This document shows positions 46,446 to 57,549 of a stretch of DNA of 64,000 nt, piece after piece. Within the stretch, counting starts at the first letter, position 1. Each line of letters opens with the position of its first letter. The stretch spans positions 248,001 to 312,000 of the forward strand of contig JAMPIV010010581.1 in assembly GCA_024509875.1 (NCBI GenBank), read 5' to 3'. The stretch is from Oreohelix idahoensis (Eukaryota; Mollusca; Gastropoda; Stylommatophora; Oreohelicidae). The translations under genes and the position numbers were made by a program. Below the pieces are notes generated by a model, which saw only the letters and a list, made by a program, of their open reading frames with translations, had not been told where the DNA came from and searched no databases.

Positions 46446-46458
46446 ATAGTGGATACAT

Positions 46459-46905
46459 ATATGTGCAAATGGATATACACAAGTATGTATTTACAAATTT
46501 ATAACTCTCGATTCTTTCAAGACATCCTTTCCTTTTGTAGTATCTTGACCCTTACTGTTTTTCTGCTTTTTTGTTTTTCACATCCTTTTCAATTTCACAA
46601 CCACACCCTTTCCTCCAATAGTCCCTTTTGTCACTTATCATCTTTTAATCCTTGTTCCAAGTCTTGTGCTTTTCTTTTCTTGTGTGGACATTTTTTCCTA
46701 CATCCATCAACCTTTCTTTACCCACACAGATACTTAAGTACTTTTCCTCTTTCCTAGAACTGACTGCACCTACTCTATGCAGAAGTAAGGGAACTACATA
46801 CTCCTGTTTATTTATGTAAACGGTCAAGGAAGTAAGGTTTTGGTTTTTCGTGGCGCGCACCTTTTTGCACCCCCACTCTACGTCCTTTAGTTTAACCCTT
46901 TTGTC
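46459..46905. other. Stretch without recognised features
   Basis: Pyrimidine-rich sequence between the RTE-A target duplication and the L1/Tx1-like LINE. The short frames are low-complexity. Confidence 0.45.
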
Positions 46906-47451
46906 ATGAAACATTAAACGGGTTAAAAAATAAAATAAACTCCCTGGTAAAACTAATTAAAAAATACCAACCCGATTTTGTGTTTTTTGCAAGAAACTAG
47001 AGTTGTTTCAGACTTCCAGGCCAAACAAATCATAACAAAATTAGGTTTAAGAAATGGGTGGTTCAGTATAGGGACATCACACACAAGTGTTGCGATCCTA
47101 CAATCATCAGAAGACTGGGAAATAACACACCATAACATGGACACTAACGGCAGATTAGTTTCTGTCCAAGTACACAATAAACAAAGTGAACAAGACACAT
47201 ACACATTAGTCAATTTATACGCTCCCAGTCAAAGAGCAAACCAGTCAGCTTTTTATGGAGAACTCTCTGACGTTTTGTCACTTCACTACAAAGGAGAGAA
47301 CTTAATTTTAGGAGGGGATTTTAATTGTGTCATGTCTGACCTAGATCTTGCAAGTCGAACCTTACAAACACAGAACACACATGTAACTAAGAATCAGACA
47401 TCTCAGTTGAAGATATTACAAACTATTTTAGAAGAGCATAGTCTGACCGAT
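46906..47451 (+). pseudogene. L1/Tx1-like LINE, endonuclease N-terminal part
   Basis: The frame opens with LNGLKNKINSLVKLIKKYQP. A one-base insertion in a T run near 46985 shifts it to LQETRVVSDFQAKQIITKLG (Glu motif). It continues with HTSVAILQSS, TLVNLYAPSQRANQSAFY and NLILGGDFNCVMSDLDLAS (D-x-N motif). This is the apurinic-type endonuclease of L1-clade LINEs, closer in wording to Tx1-type than to RTE. ORF1 and the promoter are absent, so the copy is 5'-truncated. It is cut at 47451 by RTE-B copy 1 and resumes at 48044. Confidence 0.82.
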
Positions 47452-48031
47452 ATCTCGGTCATATAATAACAGAAGATGGCAGATGTGAAACAGAAATCAA
47501 GAAGAGAATAGGAATGGCCAAAGCTACATTCAACAACATGAAACATATACTGACATCCAAACAGTTATCTCACAAATTAAAACTGAGAATCATAAAGTGT
47601 TATATATATTCTGCATTTCTGTATGGTGCAGAAACATGGACGATGAATAAGCAGTTGGAAGAAAGAATTGAGGCTCTTGAAATGTGGATATATAGAAGAA
47701 TGGGGCGTATCTCATGGAAAGAGATGAAAACAAATAAGGAGGTCCTAGAAAATCTAGGTATGAAAAGAGAACTAATGAGGGAGGTCAAAGTTCGACAGCT
47801 AAAATACTTTGGCCACATAAAAAGGCATAACACCTTGCAGAAGACCATAACAGAAGGGAGAGTTGAAGGCAAACGTGCAAGGGGAAGACAGCGCTATAAG
47901 TGGGAAGACAACATCAAGAGATGGACAGGAAAGAGTCTATCAGAGTGCACCACCAAGACAAGAGACAGAAGACGTTGGAGATCCATTACAGCCAACCTTC
48001 GTTGTGGAGATGGCAACTGATGATGATGATG
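47452..48031 (+). mobile_element. RTE-B LINE 3' fragment (copy 1) inserted in the L1-like LINE
   Basis: It is flanked by AGTCTGACCGAT at 47440-47451 and 48032-48043. It encodes the C-terminal tail of RTE-B: TSKQLSHKLKLRIIKCYIYS, YGAETWTMNKQLEERIEALE, MWIYRRMGRISWKEMK and GRQRYKWEDNIKRWTGKSL. The 3' end is a TGA/TGATGATG tail. There is no frameshift in the coding part (47514-48020). It is strongly 5'-truncated. Confidence 0.9.
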
Positions 48032-48043
48032 AGTCTGACCGAT

Positions 48044-48346
48044 CCCTTTAGAAGTGTTGAACCAAATAATAGATCGTACACTTACAAGTACATAGATAAG
48101 ATACACCCGGGCTTACGACGAGCATCTAGGATAGATAGGATATATACATCAGATATTTACACGGTACAGGAAACACAACATATTAACAGCACACTTGACT
48201 TCACAGACCATAAAGCGGTTTATACAGTGTTAGGTATAGGGACGCCCATTATAACATCTAAAAGATCACCACATTGGAAGTTTAACAACAGTTTACTTAA
48301 ACATGATTTCTTCACAAAGGAAATAACGCAGCTCATATTAGGATAC
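48044..48346 (+). pseudogene. L1/Tx1-like LINE, endonuclease C-terminal part
   Basis: It continues the frame interrupted at 47451: YTYKYIDKIHPGLRRASRID, then RIYTSDIYTVQ and LDFTDHKAVYTVLG (the S/T-DH motif that ends the endonuclease), and SPHWKFNNSLLKHDFFTKEI. The match ends near 48346. The RT part resumes at about 62036, across a 13.7-kb insertion complex. Confidence 0.82.
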
Positions 48347-48352
48347 TGTTGC

Positions 48353-49638
48353 GTACAATATGCTGTGTTATAATCTTTAAATGTACCTGCTTATTTTTTG
48401 AATGCATTAATTTCTTATCTAAGGGACACGACTCATTTTTTCACTGAGGTTCTATTTAATAGTGGGTTGCCCCTCTTGTTTCTTAACCTGGCGACCTAGA
48501 TTTAGAAACGGTGTATTGGTTGCCGGTCCATATATGGCTCGGATATTTCAGCTGTTTCTAAGAATGTTTGAAACTAGCGACGATGTTTATTCCTGACCAT
48601 ATATGGCTTAATGGTCAGTCATTTCTTAGAATGTTCACATCGTCCGATCTGAGTTTTCACTCAGATAGGTCTTGCGTTAACTACGCATACGTGAACTTTT
48701 AGAGGGGGTTTTGAAAAGACTTCCGCCCGGGAGTCATGATAGAAATTGTGTAAGGGTCGGACGTGTTTTTCGTCGACCCGAGTTTTTCATATCTTGGGGA
48801 GGAATTGCCCTGTGGTGTATTGAGATGTCTACATGATATGTTCCCCATATGATATTATATTTCTTATCGTCTTGGAGATGGATCCGGATTGTGGTGTTTT
48901 TCGAAAGTACAGGTAAATACTCCCTCAAATCATTTCTGTTGATAGCCAGCTTCGAGACAGACATTTTGTTTCCTCCTGTTCGCTGACATTCCGCTTGGCG
49001 GAATAGAGTTCCTTACTATTAGATTACATCTCACAGGTCTCCATGACATCAGTTCTGGGTTGGTTATGCCCTGATGAATATTAGAATGTACTTTGAATTC
49101 CGCTATGTCAGCGGTAGCACCTTCAGCAAGGTTTGCTAAGGAACATCACAGAGGCTTAATCGTGAACGGTACTCAGGGCCTGCCGTGTTGTGCAGCCATT
49201 GCAGTCTACCGAAATGGATCTGACTTACTGACGTCGGATTAGGACGAATCCAGGCGTATATATATTTATATTTAAGTCCCGTTTCTGTGACGGGGTTATT
49301 GCTATGCAGTTATATCAAGAGATGCCGATTGATGGCAGAGATATGAGATAAACAGCTTGCCTATGATTGGTTGATGCCAGCCACTTTATTCGCCATTATT
49401 ATGATGCTGTGATGTCTACAAGTGTTGTCAATGACTATGCCATTTTATGTCGTCTTAAATAAATGATGAAAACGTCAATCAACTGTTACTATTTACTTGA
49501 CTTCTGCATCGTGAGTCAATGTGACGTTCTATTCACCTATGTACACCTGTTTATCTAATCAACACATCAAGCACACAAACCAGACGTAGAGAACCATCTT
49601 CAATCACCTTAAACACCTCTGCATGTATTTGTTGACTC
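48353..49638 (+). repeat. LTR-like sequence, possibly BEL/Pao
   Basis: It begins TGTTGCGTACAATATGCTG and ends GTTGACTCTACA. It is followed after four bases by TGGTGACTCTACAT, which has the form of a primer-binding site starting TGGTGAC, common in BEL/Pao elements. After about 80 bp of possible leader the RTE-B 3' end begins. No second LTR and no gag or pol of this element remain, so the identification is tentative. Confidence 0.35.
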
Positions 49639-49719
49639 TACATATCTGGTGACTCTACATATTGAAGATGATGCCTCTACAGATACACAGAACAGACCCA
49701 TGAACAAAATATTGCAGGA

Positions 49720-50209
49720 TATTCATCATCATCACCAGTTGCCATCTCCTCAACGAAGGTTGGCTGTAATGGATCTCCAACGTCTTCTGTCTCGTCTTGG
49801 TGGTGCACTCTGATAGACTCTTTCCTGTCCATCTCTTGATGTTATCTTCCCACTTATAGGGCTGTCTTCCCCTTGCACGTTTGCCTTCAACTCTCCCTTC
49901 TATTATGGTCTTCTTCAGGGTGTTATGCCTATTTATGCGGCCAAAGTATTTTAGCTGCCGAACTTTGACCTCCCTCATTAGTTCTCTTTTCATACCTAGA
50001 TTTTCTAGGACCTCCTTATTTGTTTTCATCTCTTTCCATGAGATACGCCCCATTCTTCTATATATCCACATTTCAAGAGCCTCAATTCTTTCTTCCAAAT
50101 GCTTATTCATCGTCCATGTTTCCGCACCATACAGAAATGCAGAATATATATAACACTTTATGATTCTCAGCTTTAATTAGTGAGATAACTGTTTAGATGT
50201 CAGTATATG
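49720..50209 (-). mobile_element. RTE-B LINE copy 2, 3' part
   Basis: Minus strand, 3' end at about 49720 (ATCATCATCACC tail). It encodes the same tail as copy 1 (MNKHLEERIEALEMWIYRRM, GRISWKEMKTNKEVLENLG, GRQPYKWEDNIKRW). It stops at ATATG (50205-50209), where Gypsy-2 starts. The copy resumes at 59668 with the same ATATG, showing one LINE split by the LTR element. Confidence 0.9.
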
Positions 50210-51417
50210 TGTAGAGCCCTTTTCGTAGACCTCTACAGTCCTTTACAGATGAAGGTAGTCTCATATTATTTATATGTGGTCCTACCTCTGTAATAAACTT
50301 TACGCACCGACTTACGTGATAGTAAGTATTATTGGTGAGTTTGATTTCATTAGCGCACGGTTGTGCACTAATGCGAATAGGGGTTATCCCGTTCGCACGT
50401 GTATCTAGAGAGTCAGTTGACGTCATGTGTGGGTTTGAGAAGCGAGAATCCCAAGTTCTACTAATGAAGCTTTGGGAGTTCGAAACACGTGTTTTGAGTA
50501 AAGTATTTATGTTTAGACCCGGCCCTGCAGATTAGCAGTCGTAGCCGGTAGTCGTCCACGTAAGTGTCGATTCGTTGGAAGAATCAAGTATGTAATTATT
50601 ATAATAATAATGATTGTTCTCCAAAGTCGTGAGTATCTAGACGATGACAGGTAACTAGCCTGTATCGAAATGGATTCACAGCTGAAGATATATTTTTATA
50701 TGCCTGTAAATGCCTATCAAAGGGATCGTCGGTAACTACCGTGGATCTCCGTTGTATATATAATATTAGGAAGCCGTTGGGTCAGTCACGGCTAATCCAA
50801 GAGGTAATTCAAGTATCAATGCCTAAGTAACTTTGCATGCCTAGAATGTATTTAGTAGGAACCTGCACCTACGTTCGACTATGATTAGTTAATGAGGACT
50901 TCTTTACAAATGAACATACTCAAGATCGGGATCTTAGATACTACCAAGTATAATGAGAATCTCCTGCCCTTGAGGAAAGGTCAACCGTGATCAATATAAC
51001 CTTGTACTTAACTACTTCATGACCTTTATGACTATTGATGTATTAACTCAGAGACCTGGTCAGAATTTGCTTGAGGATTCTTCTGAGACTATTTATTTGA
51101 ATTTTTATTGAGGACATACGTCCACTATCATCATGTTGAATTACCTATTAACCGTCAACGTTGAATGTCTCGTCCCGTATGATGTGATGTCAATAAACAA
51201 TGTATGAATTTTCAAGTAACGAGTTTGACTATCACAGTATTGGCACTTGTTGATGTGCCTACGTTGAGTTTTCATCTTACTGCATCAGGATTAAATATAT
51301 TCGCGAAATCAGCACGATTCAGTAGTCATGCAGAAACACCCATTGACATTGACACAAGAACACAAACAGTCCCAACAATATATAAGCAGCAGCTTCAACA
51401 ATATAACAGCTTCAACA
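50210..51417 (+). repeat. 5' LTR of Gypsy-2
   Basis: TG...CA ends, 1,208 bp, nearly identical to 58460-59667. The differences I see are single substitutions, for example GCACGTG versus ACACGTG near 50396 and CTAGACGATG versus CTAGTCGATG near 50638. The short frames within it (50332-50535, 51204-51461) recur in the 3' LTR and are not genes. Confidence 0.93.
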
Positions 51418-51420
51418 ATA

Positions 51421-51438
51421 TGGCGGCGCAGTGTGCTC
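51421..51438 (+). other. Primer-binding site of Gypsy-2
   Basis: TGGCGGCGCAGTGTGCTC starts three bases after the LTR end (ATA spacer). This is the expected place and TGG start for a tRNA 3'-end complement. It differs from the Gypsy-1 site, so the two elements use different primers. Confidence 0.6.
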
Positions 51439-52431
51439 TGAAAATATCCAGTTTTCAGTAGCGGAATCGAACTCAAGTCTGCATTCAAACTCGGTTGAAT
51501 AGAAGTAGGCTGTCTTTCAAGGCGACAACATCCTGGACCTTGCAGCACTTTTAACGGGCATCCTATGTCAAGGACAACCCAGGGACTTTAACTGTCAAGT
51601 TTCAACATTGGACTCCGTCATTACAGTACTTCAAGTAGATGACTCAAACATGCAGTCCCGGATGCGAGGGATATCCTTTTTTTAGCCGGTTGAGATAAGT
51701 AAAAACGTCGTGTTGTTATTACACCGTTTTACATTTAGCTGTGCCTTGGCTTAGTAATATGTCCACTATTTTTTATTCATGTTCTATGTGTTTACGTGGG
51801 AGGTTGGGAATGACGACTTAGGACGGAAAAATACCAGTTTCACCACAGGTCCGTCTTGAGTGTTCTATAGGAATTGTTTTGCAGACTTCCCTCAGTGGAA
51901 TGTTCCTATGCGTGAGCATAGAAGGATCTTTGGTCCACTGTGTCTGGTAGTCTGTGACACCTGACTGTTTTAGCTGTAGTGTCGAGTTTTAATCATTGTT
52001 TTCGTAGTTATTTTTACTCGTACCTTAGTTTTATGATGTATTTTGTTAGTATTATGCGTCCTTCTAACCTGACTTTCGTTCAGTTTTTTACACCATTGAT
52101 GTCTATACACTGTGTTGTCAACTGTCTTGTGTATTATCTGATCGTAGATGTCATCGTAATTTTTTACGACATCCTATTTTAGTTCCACATTTTTATTTTA
52201 GTTGATTTCTACGATTGTGTTCCTTTGTCTTTGATTATCGTGTCGTGTCAGTATTGTGCCTATTGTCTGTCACGTTATTGCTTTCATAACATTTCATTGC
52301 ATAAATTACTTTATTAATTATTAATATAATTGCCTATTATATGACTTGAATTTACCGTTCTAGGACAGGAACGAAGACCACTCGTTATAGTAACACTTTT
52401 AAGTAGAATTATTACAGAATAATATTGAATA
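51439..52431 (+). other. Gypsy-2 5' leader
   Basis: About 1 kb between the primer-binding site and the gag ATG, with no coding capacity I recognise. The hydrophobic frame at 51979-52182 is probably chance. The region may contain packaging signals (inference). Confidence 0.5.
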
Positions 52432-53973
52432 ATGTCTACCTTAGATTATTTTATTAAGCAGGCTAAGGCGCTTAATATACCTCCTGAAGAGATTAGATCA
52501 TTTGCTATGACAGAATACAAAGAGTCTCAAAGGTTGGAATCTCAAAGATTAGAAGCTGAGAAATTAAGATTGGAAAATTTGAGATTTGAGGCTGATGAAA
52601 ATGAGAAAAAAATGAGATTGACCGCTGAATTAGAAGAGAAACGGGCTGAGGAAAATGAGAAGAAGATGAAATTTGAGGCTGCAGAAAATGAGAAAAAAAT
52701 GAAACTAGCGGCTGAGGAAGAGGAGAAAAAAATGAGATTAGCCGCTGAATTAGAAGAGAAACGATTTCAGCGTGAGTCCGAACAGAAAAAATTCGAGGCT
52801 GAAGAAAAATTTAAGAGAGATGCGGCAGAAAAAGAAAGGCTACTTAAAATTGAGATGGAAGTTAAACAAAAGGAGATGGAAGTTAAACAAAATGAGATGG
52901 AAGTTAAACAAAAGGAAATGGAAGAAAGAAGATTAATAGCTGAACAAAATACAAAAAGACTTCAGCTTGAGACAGAAGAGAATGATAAGAAACGGCAGCA
53001 TGATTTGAAACTTGCCGAATTGGAATTTGATAGAATAAGGTTGTCAAGTGAATGTAATACACAAAAGACTCAGGAAGGCCAGTCTTCATCTTGACATGAG
53101 AATTTTAGAGAGGTTCATCTCAAATTGCCAAAGTTTACTCCACCATCCGACGACGTGATATTTTTTTTGGACAGATTTGAGGCTACATGTAGGTCGTACA
53201 ACTTGGACAAATCATTATATTGCACCCACTTATCCAGATTACTTACAGGAGAGGCAATGGCTGTTTATCACACTACTAGCTCTATAGATAAAAATAATTA
53301 CGATGCTCTTAGGGGCGCTCTTCTAAACAAATTTCAAATGACAGAAGATCAATACAGAATGAAGTTCAAGTCTATGCTCCCACAATCTAGCAAGAATTTT
53401 GATGATTTTCTTTCTCAAATACGTCTTACCTTGGAACGATGGATAGAACTATCCAAGGTAGAGAAATCGTATGATGGTATTTTCGACTTATTACTACGCG
53501 ATAAAGTTTTATCGGCAGTAAGTCCTGCATTTCTTGCGTTTCTACATGAACGTAAGCCTGGTAATATAAAAGAAATGTCAGAACATTGTAAAAATTTCTG
53601 CACCGCTCATCCCAACATGGATGTCAGCAATGCGCAGCTTAAGGACGATTTACCCGTTGCTTTCGCTATGCAACAAAACAATTTCCCTAGAAATCGTTCG
53701 ATAAGTAGCGATAGAAATTTTCAAAGGGGAAGTAAGAATAATTTCAACTTTGGTCATTTTCAAAAGGGGAAACAATACCAACAGTCTGCTCCATTTAATG
53801 TATCATGGGGGCAATCTCACAGATCTCGAGATTTTATTAACAACAATCCTAAATATAATCAAAGTAATAATAATAAACAACATTGGAGATCTCAATCATA
53901 TCATCCTGAAAATAGAAATAGATTTATGAATAAGTCATTTCGCCAACATCACAACAGTGATAACATTCATTAG
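52432..53973 (+). pseudogene. Gypsy-2 gag with one in-frame TGA
   Basis: It starts MSTLDYFIKQAKALNIPPEE. Residues 30-210 form a long charged coiled coil with reiterated units: KKMRLAAELEEKR-type 13-mers, then EMEVKQ(K/N) three times. After TGA (53092-53094) the same frame continues into the capsid-like domain: LPKFTPPSDDVIFFLDRFEA, LLTGEAMAVYHT, YDALRGALLNKFQMTEDQYR and FDDFLSQIRLTLERWIELSK. A basic Asn/Arg/Gln/His-rich nucleocapsid follows without a CCHC knuckle. TAG at 53971-53973 is a second in-frame stop, after which the frame runs on to pol. Each stop could come from a single C-to-T change (CGA or CAG). Stop readthrough is the alternative. Confidence 0.85.
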
Positions 53974-56900
53974 CGGACTCATCCAAATTTTAATGATGGC
54001 AGAAACAGCAATTATAGCAATTTTAATGACAACAGTCAAATTCGATCGCGACGTAGAGATAGATCGGCGAGCAGGCCACGACAACATTCCAATGTTGCTT
54101 CAATTGAATCACAAACTAACAAAGATAAAGATAATAATGTTAATCAACATAACGCTATGTCTTGTATCGATCTAGAACAGGTAAAGACATGTCAAGAATG
54201 TTCAACGCTATTCCAGCCCAAGGCGATCACAACGCTGCGATGCGGGCACATTTTACCAAGTCTACCAGCAGTTTGTACAGCTAATTCTGCATCAGTTCAC
54301 CATGGAAAGGGGTGTTTAAAATTTAACAGAGGATACGTCAACTCTATTCCTTGCTCTATCTTGTTTGACTCAGGCTGCAGTACAGTGGGAGTGCGGAACT
54401 CTCTGATCGACCCCTCCTTGGCCACAGGCAACGTGGTCAAGTGTGTCACATTCGGGGGAACTGTGGAAACCTTCCCTACAGCCATCATTAACTTACATAC
54501 ACCTTTCTTTTCAGGGAAGATCCATGCCTGTCTTCTGCAGAATCCAGTTAGCGATGTAATCCTTGGTTGTATACACGGTATAAAAGAGTGTACACCAGAG
54601 CAGATTAATGAATGGGAAAAGCGACATATTCATGCTGCAAATGCAGTGGTTACCAGAGCGCAAGCTACTGAATTGTCGCGTGAATCAACTTCTGAACCTA
54701 CGGTTCATAATAGTAATGATGATGATTCTCCTATTTCAAGGGAGCTGTTTGCTAATTTACAAAAGAATGACAATTCGTTGCAGAGATTTTTTCAATTGGC
54801 GACTAAGAGAAATAATAACAACACAATTGCAAAGTCTAGACACCAATTTGCTCTTAAAAAAGGTATTTTAGTTAGATTAATAAGAGAAACAGATTCATTG
54901 GTGCGTTCACAAATTCTGGTCCCGTCTTCCATGAGACCTAGAATATTACGACATGCTCATGATTCTCAATGCGCAGGTCACATGGGGTTTTCACGAACCA
55001 AATCTAGAGTGCTATCCGCATTCTATTGGCCTGGCATTCATAGGGATGTTAATCTCTATTGTCGTTCCTGCGTGACATGTCAGGAAGTTAAAGTAAGGGG
55101 TCCATATCATGATGCTCCTATCCAAGCTGCGGACATACCTATTAGACCATTTGATAAAATGGCGATCGACATCATTGGTCCTATATTGCCATCTGCAAGA
55201 GGACATACACATATTCTTACCTGTATCGATATGTGTACGCGTTGGCCTGAGGCCATACCTCTTAAGAACACCTCATCTGCCAGTGTTGCAGAAGCCTTAA
55301 TGCTGATCTTTCCACGCATTGGTTTTCCGCGTAAGATCCTATCGGATCATGGCGTCCAGTTTATTTCTGAATCCATGTCACAGGTTATGAAGACATTGGG
55401 TATAGATAGATCTCTCAGTTCAATATACCATGCGATGTCCAATGGGTTAATTGAGAGACAGAATAGGACACTTAAGCAGTTGTTGGGTAAGATGACTAAA
55501 GATCACCCTCAAGAGTGGGACAGGGTCCTACCCGCTGCTCTCTTCGCGTATCGCGAAGTGCAAAACCAAGCCACAGGGTTTTCTCCCTTCCAGTTAGTTT
55601 TTGGCATACAACCACGCGGACCTATGTCTTTAATCCATGATTTATTGGTTGAAGATAATATACCTGAGGAAACTCAATCCTCATATGAATATGTGATCTC
55701 TTTGAGAAAGAGAATAATAGATGCCTGTAGGTTAGCTACTGCATCTTCCGAAGAGTCTAAAGAAAAAGCTCGTCTATTTGCAAACAGGTATAGACGTCTT
55801 CGCCAGCTTATCCCTGGTGACGAGGCTTTTGTTTTACTGCCTTCTCATATCAATCGTCTACGGATCACATGGAGAGGTCCTTTTAGGATCATCTCAAGAA
55901 TATCCGATGTTGACTACATCGTCGATATTAAAGAAAAACACAAAACCTTTCACATTAACATGTTGAAAGAGTATTATTCACGTCCTGATTATTTACAATC
56001 AGTATTTCAAGCGACTGACGATCCTACTCCTCACATTCACAACTATACTAATTTGTCAGTTATACAAGAAGAAGAGTCTTCTTTTCAAGATGTACAATTG
56101 CCCATACCAGTTGTACCTCTTCATTCCACGGAAAACTGGAATGATGTCACTATTTCTTCTTCTCTTTCGACTGATCAACGACAGCAAGTTTCATCACTAC
56201 TTCAAACGTATGATAAGGTTCTCACTGACATTCCAGGTCATACATCAGCTATTCAGCATGATATTCTTCTAACTGATGAAACACCTATCCGTATTCGTCC
56301 ATATCCCATACCTTTACACTTTAGAGATAAGGTCGAAAAGGAATTAGATGAGATGCTTCGATTAAACATAATTGAACCATCGTTGTCACCATATGCTTCA
56401 TCTATGGTGATAATTAGAAAGAAAGATAATAACATTCGTCTATGTGTAGACTACAGAAAATTAAATAAAGTCACACAATTTGACGCCGAACCTTTGCCAC
56501 TTTTAGAAGATTTATTAGTAAAATTATCTCATTCTACTTTCTTCTCTAAGTTTGATCTGTCAAAAGGCTATTGGCAAGTACCATTGACAGAAAGGGCAAA
56601 ACCACTCACTGCTTTCTCGACGCCTCTGGGCCTATTCCAATGGAATTTTATGCCATTTGGGTTAGTTAACGCTCCTGCCACGTTCGTACGCATGATGCGT
56701 CGAATTCTATCTCATCATCCCAACGTCATTGCGTACATAGATGACATTTGTCTTTTCAGTGACTCATGGGAAGAACATTTGAAAGGATTAAACTCATTAC
56801 TGTCCACGTTACAATATCATAACTTAACTGCTAAGCCATCAAAGGCATTTGTGGGTTTCCACGATATTTCTTTTTTGGGGCACCGTATTGGTCGCGGTAT

Positions 56901-57549
56901 GTTATATACAGAGGACAGTAATGTCTCTAAAATCCTTAACATCTCCACACCTAAAACAAAGAAACAAGTGCGATCTCTACTAGGACTAGTACAATACTAT
57001 GGGAAATTCATACCACATCTTTCGTCCATTACTGCTCCTTTCTCTTCATTACTTAGGAAAGGTGCAGCTAACGTGATTCGGTGGTCTAACGAACATCAAA
57101 TCGCGTTGGATATCATAAAGAAATTTTTTTCGGATCCTCCTGTGTTAAGGTTGCCTAATGCGAATTTACCATTTGTCTTACGCAGCGATGCTTCTAATTA
57201 CGGCGTGGGAAGCGTCTTACTACAAGAATATAATGGCACCTTGCATCCAGTTCTCTATGTGTCACGGAAGTTAACTCCGACTGAACAAAATTACTCAGTT
57301 TTAGATAAGGAACTTCTCGGGCTTGTTTGGTCAATAACCAAACTCCAGAGATATCTGCTTGGATCACACTTTATTGTGGAATCAGACCAAAAAGCGCTTA
57401 CTGCCCTCAACACAAAGGACGTGAAATCTGCCAAATCTACTAGGTATGCGATCGCTCTCCAACCATATAGTTTCACGATTCGACCCATACCTGGTACACA
57501 GAATGTTCTCGCTGACATTTTGCCGAGATGTCCGAATGAATCGAGTTAG
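53974..57549 (+). CDS. Gypsy-2 pol: protease, integrase, reverse transcriptase, RNase H
   Basis: Uninterrupted from 53974; the first Met is at 54157, but a gag-pol fusion makes that start irrelevant. In residues from 54157: protease ILFDSGCSTVGV (71-73); integrase HHCC at about 270-315 (HDSQCAGHMG, CRSCVTC); triad AIDIIGP Asp338, LSDHGVQF Asp397 and LIERQNR Glu433 (DDx35E); GPF/Y module ITWRGPFRIISR at about 570; RT with LCVDYRKLN, FFSKFDLSKGYWQVP, FMPFGLVNAPATF and AYIDDICLFSD (YIDD at 860-863); RNase H LRSDASNYGVGSVLLQ near 1010, then YSVLDKELLGLVWSI and VESDQKALTAL. All key catalytic residues are present. Integrase precedes RT, the diagnostic Gmr1-like order. Confidence 0.94.
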   Translation, partial: RTHPNFNDGRNSNYSNFNDNSQIRSRRRDRSASRPRQHSNVASIESQTNKDKDNNVNQHNAMSCIDLEQVKTCQECSTLFQPKAITTLRCGHILPSLPAVCTANSASVHHGKGCLKFNRGYVNSIPCSILFDSGCSTVGVRNSLIDPSLATGNVVKCVTFGGTVETFPTAIINLHTPFFSGKIHACLLQNPVSDVILGCIHGIKECTPEQINEWEKRHIHAANAVVTRAQATELSRESTSEPTVHNSNDDDSPISRELFANLQKNDNSLQRFFQLATKRNNNNTIAKSRHQFALKKGILVRLIRETDSLVRSQILVPSSMRPRILRHAHDSQCAGHMGFSRTKSRVLSAFYWPGIHRDVNLYCRSCVTCQEVKVRGPYHDAPIQAADIPIRPFDKMAIDIIGPILPSARGHTHILTCIDMCTRWPEAIPLKNTSSASVAEALMLIFPRIGFPRKILSDHGVQFISESMSQVMKTLGIDRSLSSIYHAMSNGLIERQNRTLKQLLGKMTKDHPQEWDRVLPAALFAYREVQNQATGFSPFQLVFGIQPRGPMSLIHDLLVEDNIPEETQSSYEYVISLRKRIIDACRLATASSEESKEKARLFANRYRRLRQLIPGDEAFVLLPSHINRLRITWRGPFRIISRISDVDYIVDIKEKHKTFHINMLKEYYSRPDYLQSVFQATDDPTPHIHNYTNLSVIQEEESSFQDVQLPIPVVPLHSTENWNDVTISSSLSTDQRQQVSSLLQTYDKVLTDIPGHTSAIQHDILLTDETPIRIRPYPIPLHFRDKVEKELDEMLRLNIIEPSLSPYASSMVIIRKKDNNIRLCVDYRKLNKVTQFDAEPLPLLEDLLVKLSHSTFFSKFDLSKGYWQVPLTERAKPLTAFSTPLGLFQWNFMPFGLVNAPATFVRMMRRILSHHPNVIAYIDDICLFSDSWEEHLKGLNSLLSTLQYHNLTAKPSKAFVGFHDISFLGHRIGRGMLYTEDSNVSKILNISTPKTKKQVRSLLGLVQYYGKFIPHLSSITAPFSSLLRKGAANVIRWSNEHQIALDIIKKFFSDPPVLRLPNANLPFVLRSDASNYGVGSVLLQEYNGTLHPVLYVSRKLTPTEQNYSVLDKELLGLVWSITKLQRYLLGSHFIVESDQKALTALNTKDVKSAKSTRYAIALQPYSFTIRPIPGTQNVLADILPRCPNESS

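Noticed and set aside
50332..50535. Small conserved protein (twin frame at 58582-58785)
   Set aside because: Both frames lie in the two LTRs of Gypsy-2 and are identical for that reason.
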